In this document: positions 1 through 8,596 of the stretch, piece by piece
How the letters are laid out: every line of letters begins with the position of its first letter
How positions within the stretch are numbered: position 1 is the first letter of the stretch
Assembly: GCF_030250645.1 (NCBI RefSeq)
Contig: NZ_JASSVS010000006.1
Location: 124,001-188,000 of the forward strand
DNA from: Marinobacter azerbaijanicus
GTDB taxonomy: Bacteria > Pseudomonadota > Gammaproteobacteria > Pseudomonadales > Oleiphilaceae
Direction of reading: 5' to 3'
DNA: 64,000 nt
Position numbers and translations under genes: made by a program
Notes under the pieces: generated by a model
What the model was told of the DNA's origin: nothing
What the model saw: the letters and a program-made list of their open reading frames with translations, nothing else
The model's database searches: none

Positions 1-30
1 GTGGAAGCTCTATCGGAATCAGCAGAGGAA

Positions 31-113
31 GGCTCACTGCCCGGCTGCCGGGTAGCTTCGGCTGCCCCGACGCCCGGGAGGGGATACACTGGTGCCACGG
101 AGGGAAGTGAGCC
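31..113. other. Structured region closed by an 8-bp inverted repeat
   Basis: GGCTCACT at 31-38 pairs perfectly with AGTGAGCC at 106-113. Inside are CCCGG-CTG-CCGGG (40-52), AGC-TTCG-GCT (54-63) and a possible CCCC/GGGG stem around 65-83, so on paper the region folds as a multi-branched element. On the minus strand it lies directly after the small axial-like gene and has no T-run, so it is not a standard terminator. On the plus strand it precedes a 21-codon ORF (124-189) that I do not regard as supported. I could not match it to a riboswitch class I know. The rest of 1-178 shows nothing I can call. Confidence 0.4.
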
Positions 114-178
114 GGAAATCATCATGTCAGCGATTCAGGTAACCGGAACAGGCGACCAGGAGGCCACTGCCGGCGGGT

Positions 179-424
179 TCAGGCCTTGATATCCAGCAAC
201 GTACCAAGGGTTTCATCGGCGGTTTTCACGACCTGGGCCGAAGCCTCAACACTGCGCTCATAGAGCTTGAGATCAATGATGGGCTCAACCAAGCCACCGG
301 CACCATCGGCCGTGCCCTGGGGGCCATCAGCGCCACCGCGGGCGATCTGACGGGCAGCATTTTCCATACCCTGCATGCCGGTCTGGATGCCCTGAATACC
401 AATTCCCAATGTGTTGTTGATCAT
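179..424 (-). CDS. Mini flagellar-axial-like protein (N- and C-terminal D0-type helices only)
   Basis: 81 residues. The N-terminal segment (GIQGIQTGMQGMENAARQIA, about residues 9-28) resembles the N-terminal helix of flagellar rod and hook proteins. The C-terminal segment (VEASAQVVKTADETLGTLLD, about 59-78) closely resembles their C-terminal helix, normally YEANxxVxKTADEMLGTLLDL. The large middle domains of those proteins are absent and a Gly-rich linker joins the two ends. No other flagellar rod or hook gene is nearby; it sits 51 bp after bioD on the same strand, as the small gene PA0505 follows the P. aeruginosa bio cluster. The function is not known to me; assembly into a filament or export by the flagellar system is only an inference. 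Confidence 0.75.
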   Translation of the reverse strand: MINNTLGIGIQGIQTGMQGMENAARQIARGGADGPQGTADGAGGLVEPIIDLKLYERSVEASAQVVKTADETLGTLLDIKA

Positions 425-475
425 AACTGCGTTGTCCGATGACCATTAATTGACTCAAGTAAGCCACATTTCTGG

Positions 476-1168
476 TCAATTTTCAAACAAACAATGCACA
501 TTGAGACTTGCAGCCAAGGCTCTCGGGTCTGGCGAGTCCTGCCAGGGCAGGATGCCCATACAGGGAGTCTCCAGGTGATTGATCAGGTACTCCAGGGTTT
601 CCTGTTCACAGTCCATCGCCTCTGCCTCCGGTCGGTTGGCTACCCAGCCCGCGACGGTCAGTCCGTCCCGCCGGATGGCTTCGGCGGTCAACAGGGCATG
701 GTTGATGCAGCCAAGTTTCAGGGGCACCACGAGAATGACAGGCATTTGCAGCGCCACTGGCATGGCGGCATAGGTCTCTCGATCATTGAGCGGTACCCGC
801 CAGCCTCCGGCGCCTTCCACCAGCAGCAGATCCGCCGGGCGCATCTGCAGGCCGCGGCAGAATCCCACCAGACGCTCGGCGGTGATCTGTCGTCCTGCCT
901 GGGCGGCGGCCACATGGGGTGCAATGGCAGGTTTCAGCGCCACCGGATTGACCTGGTCGTAGGCCAGGGATTCCGACATGGCCTCCATCAGTATCAGCGC
1001 ATCCTCATTGCGCAGGCCGTCTGGCGTGTCATCACAGCCAGAAGCCACCGGCTTCATCGCCAGTGTCCGTTTTCCGAGAGACGCCGCCGCCTCCAGGATC
1101 GCCGCCGAGACCAGCGTCTTGCCAACACCCGTATCCGTACCTGTCACAAAATAACTTTTTCTGGCCAT
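476..1168 (-). CDS. bioD: Dethiobiotin synthetase
   Basis: Closes the ureido ring of dethiobiotin from 7,8-diaminopelargonate, CO2 and ATP, the penultimate step of biotin synthesis. The 230-residue length is normal. The P-loop GTDTGVGKT lies at residues 10-18, and the family's VEGAGGW segment lies around 117. Start is ATG 1168, 20 bp after bioC on the same strand, so it is the last recognised bio gene of the bioB-F-H-C-D run. No bioA was seen in the window, so the diaminopelargonate aminotransferase must be encoded elsewhere. Confidence 0.96.
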   Translation of the reverse strand: MARKSYFVTGTDTGVGKTLVSAAILEAAASLGKRTLAMKPVASGCDDTPDGLRNEDALILMEAMSESLAYDQVNPVALKPAIAPHVAAAQAGRQITAERLVGFCRGLQMRPADLLLVEGAGGWRVPLNDRETYAAMPVALQMPVILVVPLKLGCINHALLTAEAIRRDGLTVAGWVANRPEAEAMDCEQETLEYLINHLETPCMGILPWQDSPDPRALAASLNVHCLFEN

Positions 1169-1188
1169 GGCCCAGAGAACTCCGATAG

Positions 1189-2037
1189 TCAGTCAGGCAG
1201 GCGGCAGGTCAGCCATGCCGCCTGGTAAGTAGCGTGGACCTGGCCATCATCGCCTTTCGGGTAATGATGGCACATGGCCCGTAAACGGCCCGGTGCTGTC
1301 GCATTCCGGCGACGGGACGAACCCTTGAAACCGGCCCCGATGGCTTTCAACTCTGCCAGCAGGGCCATTGGTGACGGGTAATCGAGGGCAATGGATTCGG
1401 TAGCAATGCGCGGCGCCGGCAGCACTTCAATAGCCTGCGTGCGAAAGGCATCCTCGCTTTCGAATCGGTTAACATGCTCATGCCCAGGATCGGCCCGGTG
1501 CCAGGCGCCACGCAGCTCATCCAGCGTGCCCTCCAGCAAGGTTGATATAAACAATTGCCCACCGGGGCGCAGTACCCGGCGACACTCGGCAAGCACACCC
1601 GCCGAACCATTGCACCACTGGATCATCAGGTTGCTGAAAATCACATCCAGGCTGTTGTCTTCCAGCGGCAGGGATTCGGCATCTGCGACCAGCCAGCGAA
1701 TGTCCGGGGCCGCAACCGCACGGGCGTAGTCAAGCATACCCTGCGACAGGTCTGCTCCGGTGACGGAATTCCCGGCACCGCCCGCTATCCCGGCCAATTG
1801 CCCGGTAAACCAACCGGTGCCACACCCCAGGTCCAGTATCTGGCAGCCATCCCCGGCTTCCCGAAGACAGCCCTGCTCCGACAACTGGTCGAGCATGACC
1901 TGGCCCATGTAACGCTGCAGCCGTGCTGCCGGGTTATAGGTTTTTGATGCCGCCCCGAAATCCCGTGCAACCTCTGTTTTGGCCGCCCCCTGCACAATCA
2001 CTGTTGCCGGATCTGTAAGCGCTGTCAGATCTCCCAC
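1189..2037 (-). CDS. bioC: Malonyl-ACP O-methyltransferase BioC
   Basis: SAM-dependent methyltransferase that caps malonyl-ACP so the fatty-acid machinery can build pimeloyl-ACP methyl ester. The SAM-binding motif ILDLGCGTG lies near residues 67-75 and a second family motif, RVLRPGG, further on. I prefer the GTG start at 2037: an AAAGGGGGA Shine-Dalgarno lies 3-4 nt upstream and it overlaps the end of bioH by 13 bases, which suggests translational coupling. An in-frame ATG at 2067 would add ten residues that do not look like the family. The stop is 20 bp before bioD. Confidence 0.94.
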   Translation of the reverse strand: MGDLTALTDPATVIVQGAAKTEVARDFGAASKTYNPAARLQRYMGQVMLDQLSEQGCLREAGDGCQILDLGCGTGWFTGQLAGIAGGAGNSVTGADLSQGMLDYARAVAAPDIRWLVADAESLPLEDNSLDVIFSNLMIQWCNGSAGVLAECRRVLRPGGQLFISTLLEGTLDELRGAWHRADPGHEHVNRFESEDAFRTQAIEVLPAPRIATESIALDYPSPMALLAELKAIGAGFKGSSRRRNATAPGRLRAMCHHYPKGDDGQVHATYQAAWLTCRLPD

Positions 2038-2777
2038 GAATCCCCCTTTCCGAACACAAACTGGCAAATTTCATCCCGGCAAAGGGTGACCGCTTGCTTC
2101 CGGGGCCAATGGGTCATTCCGGGTACAGTGACCACCTCGGATGTCACCGCCGGGGTAAAGGTTTCCGCCCAGGACCGGACGATCGCATCCTGCTCCGCCT
2201 GAAGGTGAAGCACTGGCACCCGTATTTCCTGCCATAATGACTGCTGATTTTCCGTCTCCAGCCATTCCAGCCCGCGAATCAGATTGGCCGGCGACACCGA
2301 GGCTCCCTGTTGCAGCCAGGGCTGAAGTTCCTGGCGGGCCTGGAGATGATCGTCACAGCCCTGAATCAAAAGACGCTGGAAACGCCGCCAGGCCTGGCTG
2401 GCCTGGCTGACAACCCCGGCCCTGAAGTCGGCAAAGGTCTCAGGCGACATACCAGACGGCCAGTCGGGGCCGGCGACAAAGCGGGGGAACCCCGCGAGCG
2501 TAATCACTCTGCCAACCTGCGGGCCGCCCAGCGATGCCGCTGCCATCGCCACCTGGGCACCCTGGGACCAGCCTGCCCAGACTGAGCGGCCCGGATAGCG
2601 ATCCAGAAGCTGAGCGGCAACATCGGCCACCGACTCGCACCGGCTCATCACGGCGTCGGTCAATGACACCAGGTGAATTTCACCCGGCCAGCGCTCGAAC
2701 AGGGGAAGAAGCATGGCGGCATCGACACCCCAGCCTCCGATAAGGACCAGTGGGGTCTGTTGGACCACTCGATTCAT
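2025..2777 (-). CDS. bioH: Pimeloyl-ACP methyl ester carboxylesterase BioH
   Basis: Alpha/beta hydrolase that removes the methyl group from pimeloyl-ACP methyl ester, ending the BioC-BioH route. 250 residues. Nucleophile elbow GWSQG puts the serine at 71; the likely acid and base are Asp198 (AEQDAI) and His223 (GMTHWP). HGWG of E. coli BioH is replaced by IGGWG near residue 13. The start codon overlaps the bioF stop by 4 bp (ATGA), and the 3' end overlaps bioC, so bioF-H-C are tightly coupled. The assignment rests on fold motifs plus operon position. Confidence 0.9.
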   Translation of the reverse strand: MNRVVQQTPLVLIGGWGVDAAMLLPLFERWPGEIHLVSLTDAVMSRCESVADVAAQLLDRYPGRSVWAGWSQGAQVAMAAASLGGPQVGRVITLAGFPRFVAGPDWPSGMSPETFADFRAGVVSQASQAWRRFQRLLIQGCDDHLQARQELQPWLQQGASVSPANLIRGLEWLETENQQSLWQEIRVPVLHLQAEQDAIVRSWAETFTPAVTSEVVTVPGMTHWPRKQAVTLCRDEICQFVFGKGDSWEI

Positions 2778-3952
2778 ACCGCCTCTGCAGACTTCGATTC
2801 AAGCAGCGGACGACAGTCCGCGAGTGCGACCAACAGCCTTTCCAGATCCGCCATGGAGTGGGCTGCACTGAGCGTCACACGCAAACGGGCTTCACCTTCC
2901 GGAACTGTCGGTGGCCTGATGGCCGTGACCAGCAGCCCTTTCTGCTCCAGCGCCTCGCTGAGCGCCAGGGCGGACCAGTTGTCCCCAACCATGATCGGTT
3001 GTATCGGAGTGCGGGACGGCATCAGCCTGAAGCCCAGGGCCGCTGCTTCGCGGCGGAACTCTGCAATCAGTAGCTGGAGGTGGCTGCGACGGCTGTCTTC
3101 CCGCTCTATCAGGTCAAGGCTGGTACAGGTCGCCGCGGCAATAGCCGGAGGCATGGCTGTGGTATAGATGTAGGTTCGGGCCTTTTGAACCAGGTAATCC
3201 ATCAGCAGTTTCGGTCCGGCGACAAACGCACCACTGGTACCCACAGCCTTGCCCAGCGTCCCTATCAGCACCGGAACATCATCCTCGGTAAGCCCCTGTT
3301 CGATCAGGCTGCCTCGCCCCTGAGGTCCGAGCACACCCACACCGTGGGCGTCGTCCACTACCAGCAGCGCATCGTGCTTGCGACAGAGGGCCGCGAGCTC
3401 CTTCAGGGGTGCAATGTCCCCGTCCATGCTGAACACGCCGTCGGTCACCACCAGCTTGTGACCACCGGTGCTGGCCAGCATATCCGCCAGGGCGTCCATA
3501 TCCCCGTGAGGATAGCGACGAACCCTGGCACGGCTGAGAATACATCCGTCGATAATAGAGGCGTGATTCAGGCGATCGGAAAAGATGGTGTCACCACGGC
3601 CAGCCAGCGCCGATATTGCGCCCATGTTGGCCATATAGCCGGTGGAGAAAAACAGGGCCGAACTGCGGCGGGTAAATGCCGCTAACCGAACCTCCAGCTG
3701 GTGATGGGCACTGTGATGGCCGCAGATCAGGTGTGATGCTGCCCCACCCAGACCGGTATGCGGCATGGCATCCGTGGCAGCACGGACGATGTCAGGATGG
3801 CTGGCCAGCCCCAAATAGTCATTACTGCAGAATGACAGCAATGGAACACCATCGGAGACCAGTTCTGGCTGCTGGGGCCCACTGATCACCCGACGGGTGC
3901 GGTAGAGCCCTGCCTGCTTTCGCTGATCCAGTTCCGCTGCAAAGTCACGCAT
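2774..3952 (-). CDS. bioF: 8-amino-7-oxononanoate synthase
   Basis: PLP enzyme joining pimeloyl-ACP and L-alanine to give 8-amino-7-oxononanoate (KAPA). 392 residues, normal for the alpha-oxoamine synthase family. The PLP lysine is Lys235 in TLGKAVGTSG, and DAHGVG (201-206) is the cofactor aspartate region. FCSNDYLGLA near residue 41 is the family's N-terminal signature. It begins 26 bp after bioB and overlaps bioH by 4 bp. ATG start, first codons MRDF. Confidence 0.97.
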   Translation of the reverse strand: MRDFAAELDQRKQAGLYRTRRVISGPQQPELVSDGVPLLSFCSNDYLGLASHPDIVRAATDAMPHTGLGGAASHLICGHHSAHHQLEVRLAAFTRRSSALFFSTGYMANMGAISALAGRGDTIFSDRLNHASIIDGCILSRARVRRYPHGDMDALADMLASTGGHKLVVTDGVFSMDGDIAPLKELAALCRKHDALLVVDDAHGVGVLGPQGRGSLIEQGLTEDDVPVLIGTLGKAVGTSGAFVAGPKLLMDYLVQKARTYIYTTAMPPAIAAATCTSLDLIEREDSRRSHLQLLIAEFRREAAALGFRLMPSRTPIQPIMVGDNWSALALSEALEQKGLLVTAIRPPTVPEGEARLRVTLSAAHSMADLERLLVALADCRPLLESKSAEAV

Positions 3953-3978
3953 GGTCGGCCCTTACCGGGGTCGCCTGC

Positions 3979-5037
3979 TTATGCAGACTCACGGGTGGCG
4001 TCGTAGAACATATGACGGGTCTGCTCGTATTCCACCGCCTCGACAATGGCTTCTTCCGCATCCTGCTCCGAGCAGGCCTGCTCACGCATTTCAGGGCGAA
4101 TGCCCAGGCGTCGGAACAGTTCACGGTCCGCATCCGCTTCGGGATTGGCGGTAGTCAGCAGTTTCTCACCGTAGAAAATCGAGTTGGCGCCAGCCAGGAA
4201 GCAAAGGGACTGCATCTGCTCGTTCATATCCTCGCGACCCGCAGACAGGCGCACATGGGAGGCCGGCATCATGATGCGGGCCACCGCGATAGTGCGAATA
4301 AAGTCGAACGGATCAAGATCTGCCACGTTTTCCATGGGCGTGCCCGGCACCTTCACCAGCATGTTCACCGGAACACTCTCGGGGTGGTGAGGCAGGTTTG
4401 CCAGTTGCACAAGCAGGCCAACCCGGTCATCGGGATCCTCGCCCATGCCCACGATGCCGCCACAGCAGACTTTCATACCGGCGTTGCGGACGTTCTCCAG
4501 AGTGTCGAGCCGATCCTGATAGGTGCGAGTGGTGATGATGTGGCTGTAGTACTTCTCGGAAGTGTCCAGATTGTGATTGTAATAATCCAGCCCGGCACTG
4601 GCCAGCTCGTCGGCCTGTTCCTGCTGCAGCATGCCGAGGGTCATACAGGTCTCCAGCCCCAGGGATTTCACCTGGCGCACCATATCCACCACATACCCCA
4701 TGTCCTTCTTCGAAGGGCTGCGCCAGGCCGCGCCCATGCAGAAACGGGACGCCCCCTTGGCTTTGGCTGCTTTGGCTTCAGCAACCACTTTTTCGATTTC
4801 CAGCAGCTTTTCTTTTTCCAGTCCGGTGTTGTAATGGCCGCTCTGGGGACAGTACTTACAGTCCTCCGGGCAGGCACCGGTCTTGATGGACAGTAGCGTG
4901 CTGATCTGCACCTCATTGGGATCAAAGTGCTCACGATGGACACTCTGGGCGCGAAACAGAAGATCGTTGAATGGCAGCTCGAACAGCGCGCGGGCTTCCT
5001 GCATGGTCCAGTCGTGACGGGGTGCGGTGGCAGTCAT
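3979..5037 (-). CDS. bioB: Biotin synthase
   Basis: Radical-SAM enzyme that inserts sulfur into dethiobiotin to give biotin. 352 residues. The radical-SAM cysteines are Cys56, Cys60 and Cys63 in CPEDCKYC. First gene of the minus-strand bio operon. An AGGA Shine-Dalgarno lies 8 nt before ATG 5037. The promoter and BirA-type operator upstream are listed separately and indicate repression by biotin-loaded BirA, as in other bacteria. The gene is divergent from the comF-like gene. Confidence 0.98.
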   Translation of the reverse strand: MTATAPRHDWTMQEARALFELPFNDLLFRAQSVHREHFDPNEVQISTLLSIKTGACPEDCKYCPQSGHYNTGLEKEKLLEIEKVVAEAKAAKAKGASRFCMGAAWRSPSKKDMGYVVDMVRQVKSLGLETCMTLGMLQQEQADELASAGLDYYNHNLDTSEKYYSHIITTRTYQDRLDTLENVRNAGMKVCCGGIVGMGEDPDDRVGLLVQLANLPHHPESVPVNMLVKVPGTPMENVADLDPFDFIRTIAVARIMMPASHVRLSAGREDMNEQMQSLCFLAGANSIFYGEKLLTTANPEADADRELFRRLGIRPEMREQACSEQDAEEAIVEAVEYEQTRHMFYDATRESA

Positions 5038-5077
5038 GATTCAGTCCTGTTAACTTTACCGGGATTCTGGTTTACGG

Positions 5078-5857
5078 ATGAAACAGATGATAAAGGGACT
5101 GAGATTACTGTCAACCTTGTTAACACCAAAGGTTAACAGCGGAGAACGGATTCACCATTCTGTGCGGGGCATCCTGTGCTCTGCCGGCGGCCAGTGCGTG
5201 GCGTGCCTGGAGCCAAACGCCCACTTTGGCCTCTGCACTCCCTGCCGCCAGGACCTGCCGGCCAATCACTGGCATTGCCGACAGTGCGCCCTGCCCCTTG
5301 CCTTCGAGGGTAATGACAGGCTCTGCGGCCAGTGCCTGCAGGACCCACCACCGTTCAGCGGGGTTATTGCACCCTGGCGTTACCGGTTCCCGGTCGACAG
5401 CATGATCCAGCGCTACAAGTACAACGGCCAGCGAACGTTTGCCCGGCCGTTGATCAACGATCTCGCCGAACACCTGGTGTCCGTTCTGGAAGCAGCACCG
5501 GAACGGCGGCCGGAACTACTGGTAGCCAGCCCCATGCATCCGGCCCGCCGTCGACAGCGGGGCTTTAACCAGGCAGCAGACATTGCCGAACAGATCAGCA
5601 TACGGTGCGGCATTCCGTGGACGACGGAGCTTGTGATACGGAACCGGCGCACCCGCCCCCAGCGGGGCCTGAGCCGGGAAGAACGCCTGGCAAACCTGAC
5701 GAGGATCTTTCATGTAACCCGCCGCGCACCCGAGAGAATTGCCATAGTGGACGATGTGGTGACCACCGGCGCCACTGCAAGAAGTCTGACCATCGCCTTA
5801 CTGGAAGCCGGCGCCCGGGATGTGCAGATCTGGGCGTTGGCAAGGACGCCGGGATAA
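5078..5857 (+). CDS. ComF family phosphoribosyltransferase-like protein
   Basis: Up to 259 residues. The N-terminal part holds zinc-finger-like cysteine pairs (CVAC, CTPC, CRQC, CGQC). The C-terminal part carries the PRPP-binding signature IVDDVVTTGAT. This is the ComF/GntX architecture, linked to DNA uptake in naturally competent species and to unknown roles elsewhere. Start is uncertain: 5078 is the longest frame but overlaps the bioB promoter and BirA box; GTG at 5162 gives the usual short lead before the first CxxC. The gene lies divergent from bioB, a common arrangement in gammaproteobacteria. Confidence 0.88.
   Translation: MKQMIKGLRLLSTLLTPKVNSGERIHHSVRGILCSAGGQCVACLEPNAHFGLCTPCRQDLPANHWHCRQCALPLAFEGNDRLCGQCLQDPPPFSGVIAPWRYRFPVDSMIQRYKYNGQRTFARPLINDLAEHLVSVLEAAPERRPELLVASPMHPARRRQRGFNQAADIAEQISIRCGIPWTTELVIRNRRTRPQRGLSREERLANLTRIFHVTRRAPERIAIVDDVVTTGATARSLTIALLEAGARDVQIWALARTPG
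5087..5114 (-). promoter_or_regulatory. Sigma70-type promoter of bioB
   Basis: Read on the minus strand: -35 TTGACA (5114-5109), 16-nt spacer, -10 TATCAT (5092-5087), five of six bases matching TATAAT. Transcription would start near 5080, giving a leader of about 40 nt before the bioB ATG at 5037. The -35 is embedded in the left half of the BirA-like box. Confidence 0.75.
5108..5139. promoter_or_regulatory. BirA-type biotin operator
   Basis: CTGTCAACC, 14 nt, GGTTAACAG: half-sites that match the TTGTnAACC-N14/15-GGTTnACAA pattern known for BirA operators, with one mismatch between the arms. The left half contains the bioB -35 hexamer, so bound biotinyl-BirA would block the promoter. It also lies inside the first codons of the longest ComF reading frame (from 5078), which suggests that comF starts further downstream. 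birA itself is not in the window. Confidence 0.8.
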
Positions 5858-5868
5858 CCGGATACCAC

Positions 5869-6984
5869 TTAATCGCCCAGTTGTGCGGTCACCTCCTCCG
5901 CAATCGCCAGGGACGCTGTCAGCCCCGGTGACTCAATACCCAGCAGGTGCACCAGGCCGGGAACACCGTGCTCTGATTCTCCATCAAGCCGGAAATCCGT
6001 AAACCCACCATCCGGCCCCGCCAGCTTCGGCCGGATGCCGGCATAGGCCGGCTGCAGACGGGTTTCATCCAGTCCCGGCCACCAACGACGAATGCTGTCT
6101 GCAAACAACCCCGCCCGGTCCGGGTCAACCGAGAAATCGATCCCCTCTATCCACTCCACATCCGGTCCGAAGCGGGCCTGGCCGGCGAGATCCAGGGTCA
6201 GATGGACACCCAGCCCCCCCCTCTCGGGTACCGGATAGACGAGTGAGCTGAAAGGATGACGGCCTGAATAACTGAAATAGACCCCGCGAGCCAGCCATTG
6301 CCGTGGAGTCACATACTCTGGCATGCCCTCCCAGCCCTTCGCCAGTGCAACCGCCCCAAGGCCTGCAGCGTTGACCACCCGCCGCGCCAGAAGCTCACAG
6401 GGTGCCTGGCCGCCTATCCATAGCCGATGCTGAGCCCCGCTGGTTACGCCCCGCTCCACTGGGGCATGGCAAATCAGTTGCCCACCACAGCTTTCAAGCT
6501 CCGCCAGCATTGCCAGCATCACTCCGTGGCTATCCACAATGCCGGTTTCCGGGGAGTACAGCGCTTCATCTGCGGTGACGCCGGGCAACGACTCCCGCAA
6601 CACCCTGCTTCCCACCCGCTCGAGGGGAACACCATTACACTGCGCCTGCGCGGCTATGGCGTGGAGTTTCTCCAATTGAGCCTGGCCGCCCGCGACGATC
6701 CATTTGCCGGTCTTGCGGTGCCCTATGCCATGCTGACGACAGTAGTCATACAGTAGATGCCGACCTCGAACGCACAAACTTGCCTTTAGGGAATCCTCCG
6801 GATAATAAAGGCCGGCATGGATAACCTCACTGTTGCGGGACGAGAGGCCCTCACCGAAGTGAGCCCCCGCCTCCAGAACCAGCACTTCCCTGCCCTGCAT
6901 GGCCAGCCTCCTGGCCACCGCAAGCCCAACGACGCCGGCACCGATCACCACGGTATCGGTCTGGAACATGTCCCTGGCTGTCAT
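5869..6984 (-). CDS. FAD-dependent oxidoreductase, L-2-hydroxyglutarate oxidase-like
   Basis: 371 residues from ATG 6984. The dinucleotide-binding motif GAGVVG has its glycines at 15, 17 and 20. The segment SRNSEVIHAGLYY followed by TGKWIVA resembles LhgO-type DAO-family enzymes, which oxidise L-2-hydroxyglutarate and pass electrons to the membrane quinone pool. The open frame continues upstream to 7248, but that extension lacks similarity and runs into the divergent gene at 7130, so I reject it; ATG 6969 is also possible. It converges with comF, leaving only 11 bp. Substrate is inferred from family resemblance. Confidence 0.85.
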   Translation of the reverse strand: MTARDMFQTDTVVIGAGVVGLAVARRLAMQGREVLVLEAGAHFGEGLSSRNSEVIHAGLYYPEDSLKASLCVRGRHLLYDYCRQHGIGHRKTGKWIVAGGQAQLEKLHAIAAQAQCNGVPLERVGSRVLRESLPGVTADEALYSPETGIVDSHGVMLAMLAELESCGGQLICHAPVERGVTSGAQHRLWIGGQAPCELLARRVVNAAGLGAVALAKGWEGMPEYVTPRQWLARGVYFSYSGRHPFSSLVYPVPERGGLGVHLTLDLAGQARFGPDVEWIEGIDFSVDPDRAGLFADSIRRWWPGLDETRLQPAYAGIRPKLAGPDGGFTDFRLDGESEHGVPGLVHLLGIESPGLTASLAIAEEVTAQLGD

Positions 6985-7129
6985 CTGCTTTGGCCCCACC
7001 TTTATCACCATCCGGGTCGAAGTCAGTACCACCAATGTACTTGACCGTGAAAAAGCCTTAACCACATTACTGTGGCGCCCCTGAAACGTTATACTTGCCC
7101 ATGAAATCAGTGCATGGAGCAGGTAAACG

Positions 7130-7552
7130 ATGTCTGACAGGAAGCAGTTTATAATTGTAATGATGGTAGCCGCCATATTTGTCGGCTGGCTCGGGTGGCG
7201 TGGTTTTGAGGTTATCAGCCTCAACCAGGACCTCAAAGCGGATGCCATGGTGGCAAACTACCCCTACCAGCACCGCGTACTGAGAGTGGAGGGAAACACC
7301 GCCATCATGAGCTCCCTGCGTTCGCACCAGACATCCACCCATGAAGCACTGACCACCATTTTTCCCAGCATGCGCAACCTGGGCGACAACCACAGGGACT
7401 GGCAGCGAGCCGAGCGTGAACTGGCCCAGGTTCAGGCCAGGGCAGGTGACATCGTGCTCAGCGCCTCCGGTATTGAACGGGTCCGCTGGGAACTGGACGA
7501 AAACTGGTATCACCTTGCCGAGATGCAAGCCCAACAGAATTCGAGGCGCTAA
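7130..7552 (+). CDS. Conserved hypothetical single-pass membrane protein
   Basis: 140 residues. One transmembrane helix at about residues 7-26, followed by a mainly helical, charged soluble part (about 60-135) that looks coiled-coil prone. An AGGT lies about 8 nt before the ATG. It ends 9 bp before srkA on the same strand and may be cotranscribed with it. I do not recognise a domain; topology suggests an inner-membrane anchor with a periplasmic tail. Confidence 0.72.
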   Translation: MSDRKQFIIVMMVAAIFVGWLGWRGFEVISLNQDLKADAMVANYPYQHRVLRVEGNTAIMSSLRSHQTSTHEALTTIFPSMRNLGDNHRDWQRAERELAQVQARAGDIVLSASGIERVRWELDENWYHLAEMQAQQNSRR

Positions 7553-7561
7553 ACCTTATTT

Positions 7562-8563
7562 ATGACCGAAATCTCCAGCCATCCATACGATCACCTCAAG
7601 CCCGATACAATTCTCGATGCCATGGAGGATGCTGGATTTGTGGTTAACGGGCGACTCTTCGCCCTGAACAGTTATGAAAACCGCGTCTATCAGATAGGCA
7701 TCGAAGACCAGCCGCCAGTCATCACCAAGTTCTATCGCCCGGGGCGATGGAGCGAAGCCCAGATTCGGGAGGAGCACGAATTCACACTCCAACTGCTCGA
7801 AGCGGACATCCCGGTGGTTGCCCCCATGACCATGTCCTCTGGCGATACTCTGGGCAGACACAGCGACTTCCTGTTTGCTGTTTTCCCGCAACGGGGTGGA
7901 CAGGCTCCGGACACCAGTGTGACCGACACACTCTACCGCCTCGGGCAGTGGCTTGGGCAGCTTCACAATATTGGCGACACCGCCAGCTTCCACCACCGTC
8001 CGGCCATGTCCATACTCTCCGGCATTGAGGATAATAACCGGTTCCTGACGGAGAACCGTTGGGTTCCCGATGATCTGCGCCCGGCGTGGGACTCCCTGAT
8101 CCCTGACCTGGTCAACAACTGTGCCCGCCGGATTGATGAAGCCGGAGAGGTTCATTCCCTGAGACTGCACGGCGACTGCCATGCCGGGAACATTCTCTGC
8201 CGCGAGGAACAGATGCTGTTTGTCGATCTGGACGACTGCCGCACCGGGCCAGCCATCCAGGACCTCTGGCTACTGCTCAATGGCGACGATATCGAGCGCG
8301 GGCAGCAGTTCGGCGAATTGCTGGAGGGTTACGAGATGTTCCGGGACTTCAACCGCCGCGAGAGACACCTCATCGAACCCTTGCGTTGTTACCGGCAGAT
8401 CTCTCACTGCACCTGGCTGGCAAAACGCTGGGACGACCCCGCGTTCCCGCGTTTCTTCCCCTGGTTTGCCCAGCCCCGTTTCTGGGCCGACCAGATCCTG
8501 TCGCTGCGGGAACAGCTCGCGGCGCTGCAGGCCCCTTCCATTAACGTGCCCGGCCAGTACTGA
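7562..8563 (+). CDS. srkA: Stress response kinase A (YihE/RdoA family Ser/Thr kinase)
   Basis: 333 residues, normal for the family. It has the aminoglycoside-phosphotransferase-like kinase fold: catalytic loop HGDCHAGN at 203-210 and the metal-binding FVDLDDC around 220-226. The E. coli homologue counteracts the MazEF-linked death pathway and aids survival under envelope and oxidative stress; in E. coli it is next to dsbA, which is not the case here. ATG 7562 follows the hypothetical membrane gene by 9 bp. Confidence 0.93.
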   Translation: MTEISSHPYDHLKPDTILDAMEDAGFVVNGRLFALNSYENRVYQIGIEDQPPVITKFYRPGRWSEAQIREEHEFTLQLLEADIPVVAPMTMSSGDTLGRHSDFLFAVFPQRGGQAPDTSVTDTLYRLGQWLGQLHNIGDTASFHHRPAMSILSGIEDNNRFLTENRWVPDDLRPAWDSLIPDLVNNCARRIDEAGEVHSLRLHGDCHAGNILCREEQMLFVDLDDCRTGPAIQDLWLLLNGDDIERGQQFGELLEGYEMFRDFNRRERHLIEPLRCYRQISHCTWLAKRWDDPAFPRFFPWFAQPRFWADQILSLREQLAALQAPSINVPGQY

Positions 8564-8596
8564 GGCCGGAAAAACTGAAAGACCGGAGACTGATTG

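Noticed and set aside
31-113. Cobalamin-type riboswitch, suggested by GCCAC and GGGAAG patches
   Set aside because: The box order and spacing do not fit the known class, and no cobalamin gene is downstream in the window.
1-189. Plus-strand ORF of 62 codons at the window edge
   Set aside because: No Shine-Dalgarno, no recognisable protein similarity, and it spans the structured segment at 31-113.
5858-5868. Terminator between comF and the FAD oxidoreductase
   Set aside because: Only 11 bp separate the stops and no stem with a T-run is present.
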